Positions 24,769-37,876 of a stretch of 64,000 nt of DNA are shown one piece after another; within the stretch, counting starts at the first letter, position 1, and every line of letters starts with the position of its first letter. Source of the DNA: Wolfiporia cocos (lineage: Eukaryota; Basidiomycota; Agaricomycetes; Polyporales; Phaeolaceae); assembly GCA_029448655.1 (NCBI GenBank), contig JACCLO010000004.1, positions 2,294,001-2,358,000 on the forward strand, given 5' to 3'. The translations under genes were made by a program, and so were the position numbers. The notes under the pieces were generated by a model. The model was given only the letters and a program-made list of their open reading frames with translations, searched no databases and was not told the DNA's origin.

Positions 24769-25977
24769 CTACCCATCTGTCGTATTCCACGACCGCCACT
24801 CCAGCCACACCACATCGTCCAGCCACAGCTCGTCGCAGGCGGAGACCGTCAAAGACAACACTTCGTTCACGCGGAACTTTGGGTCTGAAGTTGTTGTAGC
24901 CCCTGCATTCATATAGCCTCGCCCGCGGGTCTCCACCGTGCGTCGAATGGCACTACTAGAGCATCCGCTGCAGCTGATAACGGTGAAGTGGGTCATGAAG
25001 GGGCAGGGCCACTGGCCATTCTCTCCGGGACGCGACATTGACGAGAGCACGTCGTCGGTGAAGGAAGGACAATTTCTGATCGTCAAGAGAGCACCGTGCC
25101 AGTGCTTCAGTACGGCAAAAATGTCGGCGTCGGCGGGAAACTCCGTTAGTAAGAGGTGAGCTGCGTTCAGCAGAGGGATTTGGTCCCCTGAGATCGCGCA
25201 TCTGCTGATTTCCAGTGAGCCGATGTAAGAGTGTAGGGGATCTATGGCATGGCACAATTTGCCAATGGCGTCTGACGGGATCGAATGTAGGACGAGGGCA
25301 AACAAGTGAAGTTTTGAATCTTCGATTTCTTCGTCGCTGATCTCAAATATGACCCCGAGGAGGTAGAGGGATTGTAGGCCCGGAAGCGCCTACAGAAGAT
25401 CATGCACAAACATTGCGCGGCTATCATCGCGATGCCGCATAACTGTAAGTGTTGTGACTGACTGCAATGCTCGTGAATTGAAGAGACACAGATCATAGAA
25501 AAGGGGGCCGCCGAGAACGAGGAACTTCAGCGCCGCGGCCTCCATGAAGTGGTCAGGGGAACTGAATCCCGGATGTAAATCATGAACAGGCTGAGAAGTT
25601 GATTGGCGCGACCGTGCATGACCTGACAAAAGGGCTCCAGTGATTCTAGAAGGATTTTGCTTCAGTGTATTGCGGCCAAACCTTCTGGGGCATCGCACGT
25701 AGTTGAAGCAGCACAGATAGATATCGATTGGACTGTTCCGGGAGAGCGACAAGTACTGACAAATCCTAGACGGAGGGATTGAGGTATCGTCAATAGCAAT
25801 GGAGAGATGGGTCCAAAATGTGGAGACTGATGTCAACACATTCCTCCACAAGGTGGCAAGCATTTCAGAGACCTGCGCGCCATAATGTGGATCGGTGGCG
25901 ATGCATGAAGGCTCAGGCTTTAGCTCATAGAAGATCATATTGTTAGGAAGTTTCGAGATGAGATCACAAGCATTTGC
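24769..25977 (-). pseudogene. F-box-like protein gene with an in-frame stop
   Basis: One minus-strand frame runs from about 25977 to 24769 and is interrupted only by a TAG at 25392-25390. Upstream of it reads ACDLISKLPNNMIFYEL, resembling the start of basidiomycete F-box proteins (usually LP-E-L-xx-I). Then comes VSTFWTHLSIAID and ICQYLSLSRNSPIDIYL, matching the common pattern of a WT-x-I strand followed by a block on equal-weight list items. After the stop the same frame continues with ALPGLQSLYLLGVIFEI, leucine-rich in style. No start codon in good context was found, and the F-box itself is diverged. I read it as a recently inactivated member of the large basidiomycete F-box expansion. A sequencing error or readthrough would be the alternatives. 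Confidence 0.55.
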
Positions 25978-26402
25978 CTGTGTCCGTCTGGGATTATGAA
26001 CCTGTAGCGGATCGCCTTCTGCCGCGAAACGCTGTGGGCTGCATTGTAAATCTCCAGCGGTCGATGCCTAAAGCATCTTGGTGAATTGTACACTACGATA
26101 GCGCAAAAATTAGAAGCTTTACCATGATCTTGTGGTATGATACCTAGTAGCTTATGTAAGATGGAGACGCAGTTGTTTGGCAAAAGCCTTGAACCATACA
26201 AAGTCACGTTGTTACCGCGTCCTAATTCTAAAAGCGGACACAATGAGCACGCGTACCAGAACAATAGGTGCCGTTACCGACGACGAGAACAACAAACCAG
26301 CCATAGCGATGGTCGACATTTACTGGCGCGCCTGCCATCGCGCCTCTGTGCGCTTTCTCCTCTCCTTTTCACGACTGTTCACCAACTTTCGGTGTTCCTG
26401 CC

Positions 26403-29326
26403 ATGTTTTCGAGCTTGCTCGCCCTTCCTCTCCTTTATGGCGCGTCTGTCGGTGAGTGTCGCGCATATACTCCTGTATGTTGACACTGACAGTATCTTTC
26501 AGCTGCACAATCTGTTTCAGTCGTTTGCGTTGCGGGTCAATGCCTTGAGGGGTTCACGAACACCACCCGTGAGTCTCACCGCTCTTCCTACGCGCTCGTG
26601 GATTCACGAGATCTGTAGTGGGAGCGACACTGTCAGCGTCTGGCTCTTCTACGAGTCTTCATCTGCTGCCCGGACAGTACACCTCGGATACCAATCCAGA
26701 GGCGCTCCACGAACTTTTGACGTCCTCAAGTGCATCATTAGTCGCGTCGCCCGGATTCTTTGTCAACAAGAGTATCTCTCTACCTCTAGACTTGGCTCTG
26801 AGCCCGGGTATTGCGCTGTACCCCAAGGCGAACTACTCTGGCCAGGCTACCTTTGCAGCGCTTCCCAATAATGCATCGGCCACGAATAGCTCGAAACAGC
26901 TCTCAGCAGGGTCTTTCGGGCTCGCCTCCAATATATGGGCCGCGATGTCCGGGACTACGTCGAATGATCGTGTCATTTTTTGGGATTCTGTGCCTGACAT
27001 CTCGCAACTGCCCTCGAGTACCCTCAGCGATCCCCTGACGCTCCTTGAGATGCAATCGTCCGCTTGCTCTCCCGCGTGTGCCGGCGCCGGCATCTGCTCG
27101 TCCTCTGGGAAGTGTATTTGTCCAACTGGCTTCACCGGCACGTCTTGCCAGTCTTGTGCCGAGGACTTCTTTGGGCCGACGTGTTCCCCGTGTCCGTCTG
27201 ATTGCAAGGAATGCGATGACGGTCTGCAGGGAACCGGCAAGTGTCTAGTGGTCGAGGTGAGCGACCCTCCGGCAAGCTGCAATTGCATCAACGGTGTCTG
27301 TGGCACGAATGGTACATGCTCCTGCAACGCCGGTTGGACGACCGCGTCCAATGGGACTGCTTGTGCCAAATGTTCTGCCGGCTTCTTCCTCGACTCTAGT
27401 GGGGAATGTGAGGGTAGGTTGCATCTGTGGTTTGCTGATGATTGCTAATAAACGATGCACTCTAGTATGCGCGCTGGGCTGCAGTGAATGCGCCGACGGC
27501 ACCGGTGACTGCATCACCTGTAAGACGGGGTTCACACAGAGTTCCAGTGATGCGACAGCATGCACCGCTATCTCGAGTTCGACCACCACTTCCAGCGGCA
27601 CGACGTGCCCCGATGGGAGCTTCAGCAATGGAACGACATGCACACAATGTTCGACGCTTTGCGAGACATGCACGGGTGCGACGTCCAACGACTGTATAAT
27701 TTGCGCACAGGGCACGTATAGCTTGAACGGCAGCTGCGTATCGACGAATGACAATGGTGTCTGCGAGAACACGGTGTTGATAGCCAACAACAACAAGCAC
27801 GAGTGTGACAGTGAGTCATTATGATGTTCTGGCGGGAGGATTCGAGCCAACTCTTCATACAGGCTGTCCGGCAAAGTGCACAAAGTGCGAATACTCCAGT
27901 TTCAGTGTGGCGTCCACAATCAACGAGGCCAAATGCACAGGTTGTGTCCCTGGTTACGTCCTGTCAGACGGCGAATGCGTTGAGAGCTGTCCCTCGGGCA
28001 CGTTCCTCAGTCCGACAGATAACCTGACATGCACAGGTGTGTGAGCTTCACCACTCTGCCTTACATGCGTCTCATTCGATCGCGCTAGCGTGTGATTCAT
28101 CCTGCAGCACCTGCGTCGAGGAATCGACTTTCTGTCTCACATGTGCTGACAATAAGCTTGCGTCGAATGGCACATGCGTCTCCTCCTGCCCTTCCAATAC
28201 GTTCAGTTCTTCCGGATCGTGCCTCGCCTGCCATCCTGACTGTGCGACATGCTCTGGCGGCTCATTCGACCAATGCTCGAGCTGCAATTCCGATCTGCCT
28301 GTGCTGACGAATGGCCGCTGCCTTCCGACATGTAGCCAGAACCAATACTTCGACACTACGTCTTCGACTTGTCAGTCTTGTGATTCGAGCTGTTCGAGTT
28401 GCTCTGGCCCTGATTCAAGCAATTGTCTGGCGTGTTCGAGTTCCAGCCAATTATTGCGCGGTGGGACATGTGTGAACGCCGATTGCGGCGGCTCTAGCAG
28501 CGTTGTCTCCGGACTTGGGCTGTGTCTTTCCGACCTTGTCCAGACAGTTGCAGTAACTCCGTCCGGGACAACCACCGTCTCGTCGTTGCCGTCTATCACG
28601 GGCATATCTACCTCAACCACGTCATCTACGACTCATAGCACTCTGGCATGGTGGCAGATCCTGCTCATGGCTCTCGGATGCGCTTTCATTTTCCTCGTGG
28701 TCGTCGTAACGTGGCGGAAGCGCATGCGCCGCAAGCGCGCGCAGGCGACAAAGGCATTCGCATTGGCCAAGAACCTCGATTCGCCGCCCAGCTGGCGCAT
28801 GCGGCTTGTCCGCTTCGGCGAGCGGCTCTTCGGGCATACGCCGCGACAGCGCTGGGTCGTGCAGGAGGGCGCGCAAGACATGAAGCTCGAGCCGCTGACC
28901 AGCGCGCGGTTCGACCGCGACATGGAGAAGCTCGGCGGGGACGACTATCAGGGCTTCCGCCCGAAGCGCTCACCGCTGCCGACGCTGCGTGAGTACGCCG
29001 CGCCGCAGTCGTGGGGCGCGTCGCGCCCGAGCCGCCCGCCGTCGGTGACGTCGCTCTCCGCGGACTCGTTCTACACGCAGATCACCGGCCAGCCGCGGCG
29101 CGCGCCAGACCCGCGCCAGCCGGTGAGAAGCAACCCGCGGGACTTGCTCCCATCGCGCTTCTCGGACACGACTTATGCGACGGAGGAGGACGTGCTTGCG
29201 CCCACGCAGGCGCCGACGCCCGCCCAGGAGTATGCGCGGTCCGTGCAGGCGCAGGACTCGCCGCGGAGCTCGTATTGGCTCCAGCCCAATCATACCGGGA
29301 GCTCGAGGAACCCATTTAGACACTGA
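26403..29326 (+). CDS. Cysteine-rich EGF/furin-like repeat type I membrane protein
   Basis: Exons 26403-26451, 26503-26568, 26619-27413, 27466-27810, 27863-28036 and 28089-29326 give 888 residues with consistent phases. Signal peptide MFSSLLALPLLYGASVAAQS; then a ~150-residue beta-rich region with many NxS/T sites. EGF-like blocks follow (CAGAGICSSSGKCICPTGFTG). A long series of furin/growth-factor-receptor cysteine repeats comes next (CSTCVEESTFCLTC, CATCSGGSFDQC, CSSCSGPDSSNCLAC). A Ser/Thr stalk precedes a single transmembrane helix (WWQILLMALGCAFIFLVVVV). The cytosolic tail of about 210 residues starts with basic RKRMRRKRAQ and is Pro/Ser-rich. Similar proteins are widespread in Agaricomycetes and of unknown function, perhaps wall-facing sensors (inference). 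The start fits because the signal peptide lies exactly there. Confidence 0.88.
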
Positions 29327-29673
29327 AGACGCTGCGCGTTTCGTGTTGTACTCATGCTGCCACGTACATTGCTCCATTTCATTTTTGAACGTTGCTTATA
29401 GCGGACCGCCACTCATGAATCGAATACGACCTTCGTTTATGAATTGTAGACGCACCTGCACCTTGTAATACCTCTTGTAGCGATACTCGTACCGTCCATT
29501 TGCTAGTTCAATGAGGCGATAAATATAGTACTGTGATAATACCGATCCGTACAACATAGCATGAGAGCGTCGTATCTACAGCGATGTGGGTGACGTTGGA
29601 CACCAGAATGGATGTTGATTATAATGCAAGGACGGGGCAATGCTAATTACAATGGAGAAATGGGGGGTATGAG

Positions 29674-30762
29674 TTAGCAGCTGCAGCCACTTGAGGCGTC
29701 ATGTTCGTCTAGACTGCGGCCGGGAGTGATGATGCCAGCTTTCGATCCATTCCCCTGGTCGGGAGTCAAGTCCACTCTGCAAATACAGAGGTTAGGACAG
29801 GTGTACGGAATGGATACAGTATGCACATACGTGTCCTTGATTTGCTTCGCCATTGTAAGGAATGCTTCCTCAACATTGGTAGACGTCTTCGCAGACGTCT
29901 CGATGAATGGAATTTGGAGCTCGTCGGCAAATTCCTGAAGTTGTGATACACAATTAGCAGCGGCACTGATGCGGATTAGGGAGTAGAAGGAATATAAATA
30001 CCTTCGCTGAATTGTACTCCACGACCTTCCGCTCTACGAGATCCGACTTGTTCCCGATGAGCAGCTTTTTCACGCCTTCTGACCCATACCGCTCAATCTC
30101 TTGCAACCAACCCTTGACATTCGCAAATGAATCTGAGGACAGAGTCGCGTTGATGAAACACGAGAGACAGTAAGTAATACATTCATGTGAGAAGAAGAAC
30201 GGCTGAGGCAGAATTGAAGAGACACACCGTTATCCGTGACGTCGTACACGACGACAATGCCGTGAGCTCCTCGATAGTAAGCGGCGGCAATTGTACGGAA
30301 GCGTTCTTGACCTAACATCGGTGACGCCACGAAATCAGTTCACGCCTCCACACACTCACGGCTAAGAATTTACCTGCCGTGTCCCACTACTCCGCACGTA
30401 CGAAATGTCAGCAAGCGCATGTAGATTTGGTAAAGCGGTCGTAATGTGAAGGGGTTCACAGAATGGAATGTCACATCGTAGATGACGGCTAGGGAAGGCC
30501 AAGATAAACATGCGGAAATCGACTACTCACGATCTGCAACTTGATCATCTTTCCCTCGAACTCTATAGTACGAATTTTGAAGTCAACCCCAATGGTACTA
30601 AGATAACTATCCGTGAAGGAGTCCTCTGCAAAGCGCAGCAGCAGACAGGACTGTTGCAAACAGTCAACCTCTGCGTTCGCGTACTTGGAGATGTCTAACC
30701 TTTCCGACACCGGAATCGCCAATGAGGAGGAGCTTGAAGAGGTAGTCATAACCGTCCGGCAT
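29674..30762 (-). CDS. Rab1/Ypt1-type small GTPase
   Basis: Seven exons (30762-30700, 30650-30531, 30386-30374, 30311-30228, 30132-30002, 29934-29831, 29776-29674) total 205 residues; one exon is only 13 nt. All GTPase motifs are present: P-loop GDSGVGKS (split by intron 1), switch [14 protein letters not shown], switch [18 protein letters not shown] and ETSAK. Rab1/Ypt1 features include [16 protein letters not shown] and [11 protein letters not shown]. Ypt1 controls ER-to-Golgi vesicle tethering and autophagy. The C-terminus is CSC (CxC), also a Rab geranylgeranylation signal, instead of the usual CC of Ypt1. TIAAAYYRG replaces the usual TITSSYYRG in switch II. It may be the single Ypt1 or a second Rab1-like paralogue. 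Confidence 0.93.
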
Positions 30763-31342
30763 CGTGTGCGTTGTTTGCAGGAAGTAAGAGGAGTTGAGTT
30801 TATAAGTCCGGAGAGACGGTTACTGAGCACGTTCAAAGGCACCGGCCAGCAGGCAACTCCTGCACAGTAGGTTCGAGCACGCGCTCAGGGATGATCACAC
30901 TGCCTTGCAATGATTTCGATGGGCGGCGTATGCGAGATCTGCAACATCCAAAGTGCACCAATAGATATCGGCGTATCGGAGTGTCACACATTTCGGAGTC
31001 GGCAGCGTCGCTGTGTTCACAGCCATCGCGCTCGTTGGCGCCCGCGACGGCAAGCGCGTCACGCACGTGCAATTATTTGCCCCAGAGGCTTTTGCCAAAC
31101 AACCGCCTGTGGCTCATAATCCTCAGGCACCATCAGCCTGGTTGCTTTATACCCGCCATCTGGATTACGGTTGTTTGGACAATTGCTGCCGCTCCGCCAG
31201 CTCAGAAATTATCACCGGGACACTCTTGTGCCGGTGGGCAGAAGTTGAACCATTTTGAAAATTGACATCAAGGAGATCGCAAAGTTGACCTGGCCACAGC
31301 TCCTCAAACAGCGTGGAGCAGCTTACACCAACTCCCGAGGAT
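30763..31342. other. Divergent intergenic region (Rab GTPase / REV1)
   Basis: About 580 bases between two divergently oriented start codons, so it should hold both promoters. Short frames only; no motif could be assigned with confidence. Confidence 0.5.
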
Positions 31343-34300
31343 ATGTCCTCCGATTACTACTATGATAACGATCCTGAGTTCATCCAAGCCATCAGCGACG
31401 CAGTGCTTGATGGTGATGTTCGACTAGCTGGCTCCGCTGTTGCAACTGGCGTAGACAATGACAGTGGGGAACATTACGAGCTCAGACCGTCCTTTTCATC
31501 GCAACTCAAGAGAGCGCGTTCGGCTTCTGACGACGGCGGGGGAGATATTGGCTATCATCAAGTCATGCATTCCGTGGATGCACATAAGAACGCGGATTCA
31601 TATCTATCATCTAATACATACGGCGCATCCAGATTTGGGGAATTTGGCGAATACATGACGAGGAAGCGTGCTAAGTTGCAAATTCAAAATGCTGAGTTAG
31701 ATGTCGAGGGCGACCAGACGAACAAGATTTTCCGCGGTTTACAAATACATGTGCGTACTAATTGCTGAAGACCCGATCTGCTTGATGACGACGCATCAGA
31801 TCAATGGATGGACCGAGCCATCTGTTCAAGACCTCCGGCAACTCATCATAAAGCATGGAGGAACATATCACCCCTATCTCGACAAGAAGAGCCTGGTGTA
31901 AGCGACTCCTTCGTCAATGTATGTGCGCCTCTGACCAGCGGAATAGTACCCATATCGTCACCTGCTCGCTTACCCCGGCTAAAGTCCGTGAGTTCAAGCA
32001 CATGAAAGTGGTCAGGCCAGAATGGTTGGTTGAGAGTGCACAGGCGGGGAGGTTGCTTTTTTGGCATGACTTCATATTTAAGCCCGGTGAACGCATAGAG
32101 GCGAGTCAGGGGAAGAAGGTTGTGCAGAAATCTCTCTTCGAGGGCTTTGCATCTCAAGCCGCATCTCGAACACAACCGACTCAGAGCCAGCACGGACATG
32201 CTTCTACTATCAATGAAGCGACTCCTCCCAAACCTGTTGAACCAGTTGCCGGGCCTTCCCGCCTCAGTAGAGACGATGCAAGCACACCCTCGCCTCCACA
32301 AACTCCCAAGAAGAGCGCCGCCGATACGCCGCCGCGCGCCCTGCTCACGACCGACCCAGCGACCCCCGAACAAGCAGCGCGAGTCCCGGGATACGCTACA
32401 CACACATCGAACCTCAACGCCGAGCGTGCGATGGCTGATCCCGCCTGGCGCGCGGCGCATACATCCGTTGCGCCTGACTTCATCGAAGGGTACTACAAGA
32501 ACTCGCGCCTGCACCATCTCTCTACGTGGAAGGCGGAGCTGAAGAACCTCGTCGCGGAGGCTCAGGAGCGCGCCGAGAGCGGCAATGCGTCGACGTTGGC
32601 ACAGCTCCCAGAGCCGGGAGATGAGGACAGCGCCGTGGGAAGGGTGGCGAATGAGAATCTTGGTGGGCAAGGGCGCGGTAGTGGTGATGCGGATGGAGTG
32701 AGCATGAAGGGCGCACAGCTGATACGTTCCCCGAGCAAAGGCAAGGGGAAGGAGCGCGTGGTTGACGCGGTTGAGCGTGTCATCATGCACTGTGACTTCG
32801 ATAGCTTTTTCGTGTCTGCTGGGCTATTGGACCGCCCTCAGTTGCGCGGAAAGCCGGCTGTGGTGTGCCACTCGCAAGGCAGCCAGGGAGGCGGGAGTAG
32901 TACCAGTGAGATTGCAAGTGCAAGTTATGAGGCTCGTAAATTTGGTGTCAAGAGCGGCATGAGGTGGGTCTATCGGACGAGATATCTCTGTGCGAGATTG
33001 TTAACTCCCTGTAGTCTGCAACAAGCGCGCAAGCTATGTCCTACTATTGTGACGATCCCTTATGAATTCCAGAGGTTAGCATACACACGATGGCTGTAAT
33101 TGCTGAAAATTCACATTGTGCAGATACAAGAAGCTGTCATTGCAGTTTCACACGATCCTGATGGCTCATGCCGACGACCTCCAAGCTGTATCCGTCGATG
33201 AAGCTCTGATTGACGTCACAAGTAGCGTGAACAGGGTTCGTGGCGAGATTTCTCGAAGTCAGGATCCCAACCCCCCGTCGACCGATCCCGCCAAAGAATT
33301 CGCGGAAGCTATTCGCGCACAGGTGAAGAAAGCAACTGGGTGTGAAGGTGTGCAGCATCGCACATTGCATCTCATTCTATGCATTAACTGACATCGTCTG
33401 TAGTCAGTATCGGGATCGCCCACAACATCATGTTAGCTCGTGTTGCCTCTCGCCGTGCCAAGCCAGCAGGCTCGTTTCACATTTTCCCTCACGAGGCGCA
33501 AGAGATGCTCGCGCCGCTTGACATCGATGATCTGCACGGCTTTGGGCATTCTGCGCGTCAGAAGGCACTGGAGAAGTTGGGCGTGACGACGCTCGGAGAA
33601 CTTGCGAAGAAGAGCAAGGCCGCTTTGTGCGTGGCGCTGGGCAAGGGAATGGGCGAGACGCTCTACAAGGCTGTACGGGGCATTGACGACCGCAAGCTCG
33701 AGTCGGATAAGCCTAGGAAGTCAGTTTCCTGCGATATTAATGTGAGGCATACGAGACCACCCAGTTTTTACCGCATGATCTCTCGTACTAATGCTGAGTC
33801 GTCCAGTATGGCATCCGGTTCGAGAACACTGCCCAAGCGGAAGCTTTTATCTTCCAGATGGCCGAGGAGGTAGCGAGACGACTTGATAGCATTGACATGC
33901 GAGGAAAATCACTGACGCTGAAGATTATGAAGCGAGACCCGAATGCGCCAATAGAGGCACCGAAGGTGTGTGTCTTAGTGTGTGCATTCATGACCTGACG
34001 CTGATGACGACTCGCTAGTTCATGGGCCATGGCCTCTGTGAGACATTCAACAAGCAAACCCCAATCATTGCTCCAGGTGGTCAGGCCACCAGTGATGCTC
34101 GCATCATCGGAGAGCACGCTTGGAAACTCCTGAAGAGTCTCAACTTTGATCCTCAGGAGCTCCGGGGTATCGGTATACAAATTCAGAAGCTGGAGAATGC
34201 ATCAGCATCGCCGATTGTGCCTTCAGGACAGGCCATTCTTCCATTCAAACTCAAGGCCAACGCCGTGCGCTCGGGCCTCTCACCAGATACGAAAGAGAAA

Positions 34301-35311
34301 GACGTCAGAGTTGAGGCGTCAGCGGCTTCGACAGTCGACGACGATGTGCAATTGCTCGGACACCCGCCGGCGAAGTCCTCAGAGATTGTGGACCTGCCAT
34401 CATTCTCTCAAGTCGACATGTCAGTCTTCGAAGCCCTGCCAGACGACGTGCGAAGAGAGCTCGAGACCGAGTACACCCGGCGGTCAGCCACACCTGCTCC
34501 GCAAGCAGACACGCTGGGCCGCAGCCGCTCGCCGTCCGTGTTCTCGGAGCGCATGCACAAGATCACGGTCAAAGGCACAAACGCGAAGCGCATTGCCCAG
34601 CAGCTGGCTCCACGCAGCAAGGCGCGCATCTCGCTGATGAAGAGCACGCTCTTCGCACGGGAGTCCGCAGTGCCGCTCAGCGTCCCCGAGCGGGAGCTGA
34701 AGAAGCTCGACATCGACCCCGGCGTGTTCACGATGCTCCCCGCCGATCTGCAGCGCGAGCAGCTGGCGATGGCGAGGCAGGCCAAAGCGCCCGGCGCGTC
34801 CGTGTTCAGTGAGCGCAGGGTGCTCAAGCCCATCGGACGCTCAAAGTCCCCGTCGCTCCCGCCCCCTGCGCTGCCGCTGCCGAAGGCTAAGCACGCCGAG
34901 CCGCTGTTCTTGAAACAACAGGGGAAGACACGGGGCGAGCGGCTGTACTTCACGGAGACCGACGATCTGCAGCGGGTGATCGAGCAGTGGATCGACGGAT
35001 TCAGGGAACACCCGCCGAATAAGAAGGACGTAGACTACTTTGCGAAGTTTTTGGTCGGGTCCGTGGACAGCTCACGGTCGACGGACGTCGGAGTTGAGAA
35101 GGCGGTGGCGGTACTCAAGTGGTGGCTTGTGCTCCTGCGCCGATACTTTGCTATGTGGGAGAATATGCCGGACCAACTCACAGACGGCGAAGTTGTGCTA
35201 ATCACTTCGGAGGTCGTTGGTCGTTCCTGGTGGGCAGCGTTCCGGTGCGTGAAGGCGAAAATGGATGTGGTTGCAAGACAAAAATTTGGTGGCTCCCTCT
35301 CGCTCAAGTAA
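31343..35311 (+). CDS. REV1: REV1 translesion DNA polymerase (deoxycytidyl transferase)
   Basis: Exons 31343-31750, 31800-31897, 31947-32963, 33015-33074, 33124-33347, 33404-33741, 33807-33965 and 34019-35311 sum to 1198 residues. A BRCT domain spans about residues 130-215 (FRGLQIHINGWTEPS, then THIVTCSL and VVRPEWLVES). The Y-family polymerase core starts near residue 445 (VIMHCDFDSFFVS, holding the first metal-binding Asp). It continues with SASYEARKFGVKSGM and SVDEALIDVT (catalytic Asp-Glu), then LDIDDLHGFGHSARQKAL. Two ubiquitin-binding motifs follow (FEALPDDVRREL near 901; FTMLPADLQREQ near 997). The C-terminal ~100 residues match the REV1 domain that recruits other translesion polymerases and Rev7. 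REV1 inserts dCMP opposite abasic sites and scaffolds polymerase zeta. All domains appear intact. Confidence 0.96.
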
Positions 35312-35312
35312 A

Positions 35313-35351
35313 TAATCCCAACCTCTAATCCCAACATCTAATCCCAACCTC
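35313..35351. repeat. Three tandem 13-bp units just after the REV1 stop
   Basis: TAATCCCAACCTC, TAATCCCAACATC, TAATCCCAACCTC lie back to back starting 2 bases after the stop codon, inside the expected 3' untranslated region. Confidence 0.85.
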
Positions 35352-35512
35352 TGCTGCTTTGGTTCGTCTCGATAATATGTAACGTATAAGGTTAGCAACT
35401 TCTGGGATCTCTAACTATGGCGGTGCAGTTCCTATCTTGAACAGTTGCCTAATCGAGCCTTTGTCTGCCCGATCATCTATCGTTCTTGGGGCCACAATCT
35501 TGCGAACCCACC

Positions 35513-36336
35513 ATGTCAACGGAAGCAACCGTCCACTCGCAGACAGAGGCCCATCACCAAGGCCACGACCATTCTGCAGCCAATAGGGACTTTTTCAATG
35601 AGATAGCACACAAGTACGACGACAGGCCCCATGCGCGAGAGGCTGCACGGAGAATTGCGGCTGCGATGCGCACGAAGATGGCTGTTCTCTTCCAGGAAGA
35701 TGCCACTGACATGATGGAGTACGCGTGTGGCACGGGTACGTGCAATCCAATCGCGCACAGGTTGATGCTCTGACTTTGCTGTTGTGCAGGCTTGGTGTCA
35801 CGAGAGCTCTGCGCATATGTGAGATCGATTGTGGGCGTAGATATAAGCGAGGAAATGGTCGAACAGTTTAACCTACGCGCCGGAAATCAGGGCCTGGAAC
35901 CGGACGAGATGCAAGCATTCTGCGTCGAGCTCAAAGGCAATGAAGAGGAACTAGATGGCCGCGAATTCGACCTCATTGTAGTCAGTACTGCATCATTCCG
36001 CTACTTAGACCGCTTTCGAATGCCATCACCGTCCAGTGCTCACTGTCATATCATCATTTCTCGTCCATCGAGGATGTCACTCGGATATTGGCCTTCTTCC
36101 TCAAGCCTGGAGGTTCCCTACTCGTTGCGGATATCATGAAGAGCACAATTGAAGGTGACATATTTCCTGGCAACACTGATGTAGTCACACATCAGCGTGG
36201 GTTCAGTGAGGAAGAGATGCGACGTGTCTTTGAAGAAGCAGGCCTGGCAAATGTCGCATATATGCTGGCAACGTCGGGGACTTTGCATGGGAAACCTGTA
36301 GATTTCTTCCTTGCCTGCGGCGTGAAGCCTACATAG
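35513..36336 (+). CDS. Class I SAM-dependent methyltransferase
   Basis: Exons 35513-35735, 35790-35980 and 36037-36336 give 237 residues. The Rossmann methyltransferase motifs are visible: motif I MMEYACGTGLVSRELC (the glycines bind SAM; an intron splits GTG-L), IVGVDISEEMVEQF with the acidic residue of strand 2, EFDLIVCSLSYHHFSSIED for motif IV, and LKPGGSLLVADI. The N-terminus is His/Gln-rich. It belongs to the broad Methyltransf_11/25 group with small-molecule or unknown substrates; family members are common in basidiomycetes. The last exon (GTLHGKPVDFFLACG) is duplicated as a fragment at about 45.6 kb. Substrate unknown. Confidence 0.88.
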
Positions 36337-37876
36337 GCAGTGTACAGAGTGTCATGTCGTTACATGTTGTATGCGCGTCGATCGCGCTCCATGGCGTTGA
36401 TTACCCTGCATGCGATGACGTCTGTACCCTGCTCGCCGGCTCTGCTATGGGTGTGGGGGGTGCAGAATTAGGAATAGGCGCCCGATTTACATGGCGTTTC
36501 TGCGTGGGGCAACTGGCCTGGTGGCGTCATCCCCTGGCCAAAGCAGCTGCTCCGATCGTCTCTCGGCCCATCGCAGCTACCTGAACCCATTCCACACGTT
36601 GTCATCCGCGCTCTCCGTGCAGCGCGTCTATGCTCTGTGGACATGTCTGTGCTATGCTCGATTCTCGAAGCTCACGCCCTACGTTCCCTCGTCTTGACGC
36701 ACTGGGATTGCTCCTGCCGTTCCCTCACCGAGACACCACAGGCGTGGCTGTTCTCCAATTAAGCTCACTGTATGTGCTCTCTTCTTGGGTTCCCATGGAG
36801 CTTCCAATAGCAGACTCGCTCATAGCCACCTCGGTTGCTTTACCGGCCGCTTCATCGTAGTATAGTAGTGTATACTATGAGTTGATCCGCCTCGATAAAT
36901 GCTTACATTATTCCCGAGTCAGTGCATGCACAACTAGCCTACGTACACGGTCCATTTGTCCCGGTGAGCTCAGCCAAATTCACTCCAATAACATATGCGC
37001 CACAACAGAGTACAACCGATGCATATAACGCCTTCTCAAGTCTCATACACAACTCTGGATGAACAGCGTACACGCGCCTTGTCGAATTTGGAGGAACAGG
37101 CTGCCGCGCTCGTAGATTGTGCCTGATCACGATAGATATAATACATATTTAGGTAGACATCGGACGACAAAACATCTCTCGCGTTTGCGACGATGATTCT
37201 CTGCTATCCCGGGACACCTGAGGCTCAAAGAACTCTTACAGGCTTGTTCCAACATGCCTTGGCACAGAGGCCATGATCTAATACAGAGATGAAGCATACA
37301 TTGCTGTGAACAAGGTGTGCTATATGCTACTTATTTTACTGCTCATTCTACCAGCTTTTAACACATTCACCAAATGATAATAAATGTGCGCATCTGTGTT
37401 TGTTTGTTGCACAGGTTGTTTGATGATATGTGACATGTCACAAGCCGATTTTCTACAACTTGCTTGCAACTAGAGATAGCCCTTATCTTATCTAAGCACC
37501 CACCTATGCATCATGTGCAGGACCCTGAACACCCCACATGTGCACACCTAGACCCCAAACACTCTGATTGTGGCTTTATGCCTAGTTTAGGGTCTGCTTA
37601 CAATATAATGGACAACCAGCTTACAGTACCCAAACATGTACAAACACTAGAGTAGCATATATACTGGCTGACGAGCAGGGTAGCACCCCAGACTCATCTT
37701 GGCCTTATATGCCTTGAGTAGCCTCAGATCAGGAATACGCCTTTGTGCAAGTTCTATTCCCCTGAGCCATTGCTTGAGATTGTGCTTGTGTCATGACAGT
37801 TATGATGCTATGAACTGGAGAGATTCCAATCCTGTTCTGCATGAGTCTATAGTATGTATGTTGTTTAGAGTCAGAT
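36337..37876. other. Intergenic region, partly duplicated at 45.7-46.1 kb
   Basis: Lies between the methyltransferase and NLR 3' ends. From about 37240 on it is AT-rich with very few CpG dinucleotides and is similar to 45868-46120 (shared stretch GAGGCCATGATCTAATACAG). No gene seen. Confidence 0.6.

Noticed and set aside
25935..26264. 109-codon minus-strand frame as N-terminus of the F-box-like gene
   Set aside because: Different frame, no F-box pattern; its 3' end overlaps the better-supported frame. An upstream exon remains possible but unproven.
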